A stretch of DNA of 37,426 bases. Source: an uncultured Burkholderiales bacterium. Its GTDB lineage: Bacteria > Pseudomonadota > Gammaproteobacteria > Burkholderiales > Burkholderiaceae_C. Where the stretch lies: assembly GCA_903949285.1 (NCBI GenBank), contig CAJAYT010000020.1:1-37426 (forward strand), read 5' to 3'. Positions within the stretch are counted from its first letter, which is position 1. Each line of letters opens with the position of its first letter. The notes beneath the pieces are model-generated. The model saw only the letters and a program-made list of their open reading frames with translations. It had not been told where the DNA came from and searched no databases. A program made the position numbers and the translations under genes. This document shows, piece after piece, positions 32,905 to 37,426 of this stretch.

Positions 32905-33102
32905 CTATTTCTGCACCTGAACAGGAAAGTTATCCGGCCTTTTCATTTTTAATTGGGTGACTGGGCGCTTGTCATCTTTGCTGTGATCTACCTTTTGGGT
33001 AAATTGTTTGGCATTCGCATCCCTGACCATATCAAATGCCCAGGACTGGTCCGAAGTGGCCCAAAGTGCTGAAATTGTGATTAAAACCAACTTTAACTTC
33101 AT
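32905..33102 (-). CDS. Small secreted basic protein, unknown function
   Basis: The 65-residue protein has a clean signal peptide (MKLKLVLITISALWATSDQSWA) and a strong AAGGGG site before the ATG. The mature part, about 43 residues, is rich in lysine, aspartate and arginine (VDHSKDDKRPVTQ). It has no cysteines and no recognisable domain. The gene is single and is divergent from the exported methyltransferase gene. The good translation signals make it credible despite its size. Confidence 0.65.
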   Translation of the reverse strand: MKLKLVLITISALWATSDQSWAFDMVRDANAKQFTQKVDHSKDDKRPVTQLKMKRPDNFPVQVQK

Positions 33103-33222
33103 AATTTATCCCCTTCAAATTTAAGATCTGCGACTTATTAAGCAAAATCAGAACCAACCTAATTTGACGATTTTTTGGCGCATTACCCTGCGTTGGCCCG
33201 TTTGGGACCGAGTTGGCGATCC

Positions 33223-33255
33223 TCAAACACCACTCAAACACCACTCGAACACAGT
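33223..33255. repeat. Tandem 11-bp repeat
   Basis: Two exact copies of TCAAACACCAC are followed by a partial third (TCGAACACAGT) in the divergent region upstream of the methyltransferase. They could be regulator half-sites or a small minisatellite. Confidence 0.65.
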
Positions 33256-33302
33256 TAACCGCGGTAAACAAATACTTCAGTTAGCAGTTAGCATTCAGCA
33301 GT

Positions 33303-33325
33303 GACTGCTTTTATTAATAGCAGTC
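33303..33325. promoter_or_regulatory. Inverted repeat just upstream of the methyltransferase
   Basis: GACTGCT-9nt-AGCAGTC ends 19 nt before the ATG at 33345. In the 5' region of the gene it may be an operator or an RNA hairpin near the ribosome site (TTAGGAAAAAC). Confidence 0.4.
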
Positions 33326-33344
33326 CAATTTTAGGAAAAACACA

Positions 33345-34130
33345 ATGTCTATAGCCCTCTCCAAGCCAATTCCAAGCCATAGCGCTCAACCTTTGACTAA
33401 ACCCCGGGTTGCACTGCTGATTACGGGCGTCCATTTGGTAGCGTCCTTAATAATTGGCGCTGGATCTGCTGCAGCGCAAACCGTGAACAACGAGTGGGAA
33501 ATGTTATTGCAAAGCCCCCTCAGGCTTGACAAGGACCTTGCACAAGACCCAACCAGGAAGCCCCTTGATCTCCTCAGGTTCACCAAGGTCAGGCCAGGTT
33601 GGCGCGTGATGGATGTTTATTCAGGTGGTGGGTACACGGCTCAATTAATGGCGCTCGCTGTAGGCCCCAACGGTAAAGTTTATGCCCAAACAGATAAACC
33701 CTCAAAATCATTAGAGGAGAGACTCTCACTTCGCCCGCAAAGTAATATAGAGCTCCTGCAGCGTCCGATGGACGACTTGGTACCACCCAACTCGGACAAG
33801 CTAGATCTCATCACCCTTATTTACTCGTATCACGATATTGCCTATATGCCCATCGATCGGTTGAAGATGGACAAATCGATTTACGACGCATTAAAGTACG
33901 GCGGACTCTTTGTAATCATTGATCACTCTGCTGAGGAGGGGTCAGGACTGAGGGATATACGCACCCTTCACCGCATTGATAGGAAACTAGTAATACAAGA
34001 CTTTTTAAGCGTGGGGTTTAAATTGGAGCAAGAGGGTGATTTCTTACAAAATCAGCTTGATCCTAGAGATCAGGCCTCGGGCAAAATGAATCCGCCAGCG
34101 GACGGATTCGTTTTAAGATTTAAAAAATAA
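33345..34130 (+). CDS. Exported predicted class I SAM-dependent methyltransferase
   Basis: The 261-residue protein belongs to the class known as predicted methyltransferases of the COG4798 type. Motif I is VMDVYSGGGYTAQLMA (88-103), followed by an acidic region at the end of beta-2. Later DLITLIYSYHDIAYM and LKYGGLFVIIDHSAEEGSG complete the Rossmann core. Residues 21-44 (RVALLITGVHLVASLIIGAGSAAA) form a signal peptide with an Ala-x-Ala cleavage site, so it should be periplasmic. SAM is not expected there, which makes the substrate and even the activity unclear. A long basic n-region precedes the hydrophobic core. The stop is 4 nt from the converging hydrolase gene. Confidence 0.8.
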   Translation: MSIALSKPIPSHSAQPLTKPRVALLITGVHLVASLIIGAGSAAAQTVNNEWEMLLQSPLRLDKDLAQDPTRKPLDLLRFTKVRPGWRVMDVYSGGGYTAQLMALAVGPNGKVYAQTDKPSKSLEERLSLRPQSNIELLQRPMDDLVPPNSDKLDLITLIYSYHDIAYMPIDRLKMDKSIYDALKYGGLFVIIDHSAEEGSGLRDIRTLHRIDRKLVIQDFLSVGFKLEQEGDFLQNQLDPRDQASGKMNPPADGFVLRFKK

Positions 34131-34133
34131 AAT

Positions 34134-35387
34134 CTATTTCGGTTTAAAAAGATTAGTGACGGCAGACTTCCAACGATGAAACACCGGGCGGGCTTTGTGC
34201 TGTTCCAGCTCACCAGGCTCAGGGCGTCCTGGTGCCCCCAGGGGAGCGTCTAAACCTTCAATACGCTGAACATTTAGAGCTTGAGTGTATTGATTCATGA
34301 TTTGCGTACTCATCTCTGCTATTTGATGAACCGATTCCTCCAAGCCCATTGGGTCAATGGTTAGGTTCGTAAAAAGTGGCATTTGCTCGGGATGAACGTC
34401 AAGTGACTGCTGCAGCTGTACCTTTTGAGGAACCGTTTCATCGGCGCTCTCTTGCACAGCCTCCCTACTCTGTGAGCCCGGCGTTGACTTAGACTTAGGT
34501 TTAAGCTTAGGCTCTGCAACTAGGGGGGCCTTGATGACTTCGTTATCAGACACCATTTTGGCTGCAGGACGAGGGGTCATGATTTTGGAGATCACAAACT
34601 CACACACCAAGCTGTTATAGGGGGCTGGGTGCTCGACATCAGGAACCTCTAGCACGCCGTGGGGGTAAAGTTTTTGAAACTCATCAACTTGCATAGCAGT
34701 ACAAATCACGGAATCCTGCGCATGGATCAAAGAAATGGGGCCCTTGAAGTTTTGAACTATATTTGCAAAACGCATTCCCATCAAATCGGATTTGTAGGGT
34801 AAGTCAAAATGCGCTGGATCTTGTACAGCTCTTACAGCCGCAGGTGAAACCCGCAGTGACGCGGCGATATCATTTATATCTATTGATGCCGCCGTTTTAA
34901 AAGCCCCTTTGCCCATTGTTCCAAATAATTTGTAAATGGACCACCACGGCAAGCTCAGGCCTACATCGTTCAAAATAACGGAGGTAACAACGTTGTGAGA
35001 ACCTGCGGCTAAATACATAGCCAAGATACCCCCCATACTTGTGCCCAGCAAGTGAATTTTGACGGGCTTAGTATGATGCGCTTCTTTGATGTGATTGAGA
35101 AACAACTCTAAATCACTCAAATAAAGCTTCATACTATAAACATCAGAGCTCTCAAGGGGGTCTGAGTCCCCTCTTCCGCATAGGTCGACACTGACCGCTC
35201 GACACGTCGCTGCTTCATCGACCTTCTCGAGCAAGTTGGCGAACGTATCCCTTGTCTCTAATATGCCTGGAATGCAAATGAGTATTTGTTCACTGCGCTT
35301 ATCGCCTACATCACTATAGGCTAAGCTTCGTTTAGCACCCGATTGAGCGATGACAAAACGGTGAATCAGTTCAGGTTTAGACACCAC
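34134..35387 (-). CDS. Alpha/beta hydrolase with a long C-terminal extension
   Basis: The 417-residue protein has a hydrolase-fold core (about 1-275) with LICIPGILETRDTF (oxyanion region), DLCGRGDSDP, the nucleophile elbow GTSMGG (S117), an acid likely in HAQDSVI and the catalytic histidine in VPDVEHPAPYN. Residues of about 275-417 are not part of the usual fold: a lysine/proline/serine-rich stretch (PKLKPKSKSTPGSQS), then a probable amphipathic helix (MGLEESVHQIAEMSTQIMNQY) and a basic end. The core resembles esterases and 2-hydroxymuconate-type hydrolases; the substrate is unknown. It stands alone. Confidence 0.82.
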   Translation of the reverse strand: MVSKPELIHRFVIAQSGAKRSLAYSDVGDKRSEQILICIPGILETRDTFANLLEKVDEAATCRAVSVDLCGRGDSDPLESSDVYSMKLYLSDLELFLNHIKEAHHTKPVKIHLLGTSMGGILAMYLAAGSHNVVTSVILNDVGLSLPWWSIYKLFGTMGKGAFKTAASIDINDIAASLRVSPAAVRAVQDPAHFDLPYKSDLMGMRFANIVQNFKGPISLIHAQDSVICTAMQVDEFQKLYPHGVLEVPDVEHPAPYNSLVCEFVISKIMTPRPAAKMVSDNEVIKAPLVAEPKLKPKSKSTPGSQSREAVQESADETVPQKVQLQQSLDVHPEQMPLFTNLTIDPMGLEESVHQIAEMSTQIMNQYTQALNVQRIEGLDAPLGAPGRPEPGELEQHKARPVFHRWKSAVTNLFKPK

Positions 35388-35716
35388 AATTATTTCTCAA
35401 AAACGACCCAACCTGCAAAGGCCAGATTGCCTTGCAAAGAGGCAAACCCGACTAACAATTATGCGATGAACGCTATGAAGTCAATGCAGCGGATAACATG
35501 AATTTATGAACACTGGATGAAGCGTTTTTCACCCAGTGCATAACGTTACACTAATTTGGTGCCAACGTAGTGACATAGAACATGACTTTGATAGTCTTTT
35601 TGGACAAACCGAGTGAATATTTAGCAAAATGGGCTGGACGAACTGAAATGATCACTCAGTGATCATTTAGTCCTCCTAATGACGGTATTTGTTCTTAAAG
35701 GGGCCCTGCATTGGGC
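35388..35716. other. 329-nt intergenic region
   Basis: No gene is visible. It contains the promoter of the hydrolase gene at its left end (minus strand) and, near the right end, the palindrome at 35646-35668. Confidence 0.6.
35646..35668 (-). terminator. Perfect palindrome after dctA, likely terminator
   Basis: AAATGATCACT and AGTGATCATTT form an 11-bp stem around a single C, about 48 nt past the dctA stop. With only one unpaired base the tip must open, and T-runs are short, so an operator is an alternative. Confidence 0.5.
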
Positions 35717-36967
35717 TTAGCCCTTCATAGCCCGTTCCATTTGCTCGTGATCGAGTTCATTTTCCCATTTAGCCACCACCATCGTAGCAACACCGTTACC
35801 AATGAAGTTGGTAATGGCGCGGGCTTCAGACATAAATCGATCTATTCCCAGTATCAGGGCCAAACCAGCAACCGGGATGGAGGGGACAACAGCCAAAGTT
35901 GCTGCGAGTGTGATGAAACCGGACCCCGTAACACCAGAGGCGCCCTTGGAGGTCAGCATTGCAACCAGCAAAATTGTGATTTCTTGTGTAGTTGTCAAAT
36001 CAATATTGAGCGCCTGGGCTACAAATAGAGCTGCCATGGTCATGTAAATGTTGGTACCGTCTAAGTTAAAGGAGTATCCAGACGGAACCACTAGTCCAAC
36101 AACTGACTTAGAGCAACCCAACTTTTCGAGTTTAATCATCAAGGGAACTAGTGCAGATTCAGAAGAAGAAGTACCTAGCACCGTTAAGATTTCGTCTTTG
36201 ATATAAGCAATAAATTTCAGAATATTAAATCCTGTAACCGCAGCAATGAGGCCCAACACAACCAGTATAAAAAGAATACAAGTCAGATAAAAACTTCCCA
36301 TCAAAGCAGCCAATGGCTTGAGGGCACCAATACCGAATTTCCCGATCGTAAAGGCCATGGCTCCACCCGCACCAATTGGTGCAAGTTTCATAATCGAATT
36401 CATCATCTTGAAAATTATTTTCGAGAATTCCTCGATCAAGTTGTGGATTGCGTTCCCAGCTTGGCCCAGACTCACCATGGCGTAGCCAAACAAAATAGCG
36501 ATCAACAAAACTTGAAGCAAGTCGCCGGACCCGGTAAATGCATCGACAAAGGTTTTCGGGATAATGTGCAACACAAAGTCAACAGGTTTTTGATCCTGTG
36601 CGGCTTTTGCGTAGGTAGCTACAGCTTTAGCGTCCAAACTCTCTGGATCCACGTTAAAGCCGTCCCCTGGACGCAGGGTATGCATAACTACTACACCAAT
36701 CAAAAGCGCAAAAGTAGATACGACTTCAAAGTACAGGAGAGCTTTGCCCCCTACCCGGCCAACTTTTCGCATATCGCCGGCACCAACGATGCCCATCACA
36801 ACTGTGCAAAAGATAATAGGGCTGATCAACATCTTGACCAGAGCAATAAATCCGTCCCCCAAGGGCTTCAAACTTGCCCCAGTAGTCGGATCTAAGTAGC
36901 CCAGTAAGCCACCGCCCAAAATAGCCAACAAAACCCAAAAATATAGTTGAGAGCTCAAACGTTTCAT
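35717..36967 (-). CDS. dctA: C4-dicarboxylate/Na+(H+) symporter DctA
   Basis: The 416-residue DAACS-family transporter starts at the ATG at 36967 (GGGA upstream); a TTG five codons earlier is less likely. It has about eight membrane helices and two re-entrant loops. Signature stretches are [20 protein letters not shown], the serine-rich hairpin [18 protein letters not shown], and [22 protein letters not shown]. It takes up succinate, fumarate and malate with protons or sodium. DctA proteins are usually about 420-450 residues, so this is complete. No dctBD two-component genes are beside it. Confidence 0.94.
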   Translation of the reverse strand: MKRLSSQLYFWVLLAILGGGLLGYLDPTTGASLKPLGDGFIALVKMLISPIIFCTVVMGIVGAGDMRKVGRVGGKALLYFEVVSTFALLIGVVVMHTLRPGDGFNVDPESLDAKAVATYAKAAQDQKPVDFVLHIIPKTFVDAFTGSGDLLQVLLIAILFGYAMVSLGQAGNAIHNLIEEFSKIIFKMMNSIMKLAPIGAGGAMAFTIGKFGIGALKPLAALMGSFYLTCILFILVVLGLIAAVTGFNILKFIAYIKDEILTVLGTSSSESALVPLMIKLEKLGCSKSVVGLVVPSGYSFNLDGTNIYMTMAALFVAQALNIDLTTTQEITILLVAMLTSKGASGVTGSGFITLAATLAVVPSIPVAGLALILGIDRFMSEARAITNFIGNGVATMVVAKWENELDHEQMERAMKG

Positions 36968-37368
36968 AAAAAGTCCCGTCAAAAATTACAGTTAACACCT
37001 GTAGCATTGCTATTGAATTCATCCTCACTGCGGATGATTCATGCCCAGATTCAAATATATAAAGACAATAAACGCATCATAGTACAAATGGGCTAGTAAA
37101 TTTGTCTATATTGAACAGAAAATGAGGAAGAACAGCACCATTAAGCCAGAGTTAGCGTCATATTCACACAGGTGAAATACTATCTTGCGCTTTGCAACCT
37201 CGTTGATTTGGTTTTAGCAGCTCAAAATATAAGGGGAAACCCTGTCTCAAATTAACCAAATCCTGACACCCCCCCCTTGTAATGCATAAAAAATTGCATG
37301 ACTAGACAAATAACATCATTTTTAAAATATCATATCGCCAGTATTTTTATTGTCCAAAGGTCTAAGCG
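36968..37368. other. 401-nt intergenic region with divergent promoters
   Basis: No gene is visible. It is AT-rich and includes an uninterrupted run of eight C (37269-37276), about 92 nt before the next start, and the short repeat ATGCA-8nt-TGCAT just after it. It should hold the promoters of dctA and of the gene at 37369. Confidence 0.5.
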
Positions 37369-37426
37369 ATGAACAACACAACTCACAATCATCACGAGCA
37401 TCATCACTCGTCCAATCTTCTTCAAC
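37369..37426 (+). CDS. Start of a histidine-rich protein, perhaps a cation diffusion facilitator (partial)
   Basis: An ATG with AAAGG at good distance opens a frame that runs to the window edge (19 codons). It begins MNNTTHNHHEHHHSSNLLQ. Histidine-rich N-termini of this kind are usual in CDF zinc/cobalt exporters such as CzcD or ZitB. Other histidine-rich metal proteins are possible, as only the first codons are seen. Confidence 0.45.
   Translation, partial: MNNTTHNHHEHHHSSNLLQ

Noticed and set aside
1..37426. CRISPR arrays, insertion sequences, integrase or transposase genes, rRNA
   Set aside because: None seen on either strand: no regularly spaced repeats, no transposase or recombinase motifs; only the tRNA-Asn fragment hints at integration.

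Overview
The window looks like chromosomal DNA of a low-to-moderate GC betaproteobacterium, probably a freshwater Burkholderiales of the Polynucleobacter type. This rests on the Gram-negative porin type, KdpDE, FeoAB with a Fur box, and the TonB systems. The species call is inference.

Layout. 1-1053: end of the KdpD sensor kinase and the KdpE regulator, facing gph. 1961-6312 (minus): a two-subunit molybdenum oxidoreductase (IorA/IorB type), a lone ModA-like molybdate-binding protein and an SDR dehydrogenase. 6403-9739: an organic-anion MFS permease, a KDG-kinase-like sugar kinase and an unusual secreted class II aldolase, which read as sugar-acid metabolism. 9927-12209: FeoB and FeoA behind a Fur box. 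12452-15175: transketolase, and an FKBP isomerase with a long histidine-rich segment. 15176-21005: an AT-rich stretch with an orphan HTH protein, a small membrane protein, and a TonB-dependent receptor followed by its own ExbB, ExbD and TonB. 21111-21869: an HpcH/HpaI aldolase.

22083-32472 is the most distinctive block. It starts next to a 42-nt 3' fragment of a tRNA-Asn gene and holds a complete uptake-and-breakdown cassette. The cassette has a polysaccharide-deacetylase/PuuE-like hydrolase, then (divergent) a PotABCD-type ABC transporter, a GntR/FCD regulator, an Asp/Glu/hydantoin-racemase-like enzyme with one catalytic cysteine replaced, and a porin with a strong terminator. A cytosolic gamma-glutamyltransferase converges on it. 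Palindromes resembling GntR operators sit at both promoter regions. A 19-bp element made of two TTACACA repeats occurs at both flanks (17 of 19 bases identical). I infer an acquired, locally regulated nitrogen-compound catabolism cassette, possibly for allantoin/hydantoin or gamma-glutamyl compounds. The substrate cannot be settled from sequence alone.

32532-37426: two small genes (one secreted), an exported predicted methyltransferase, an alpha/beta hydrolase with a long C-terminal extension, the C4-dicarboxylate symporter DctA, and the first codons of a histidine-rich protein, perhaps a cation diffusion facilitator.
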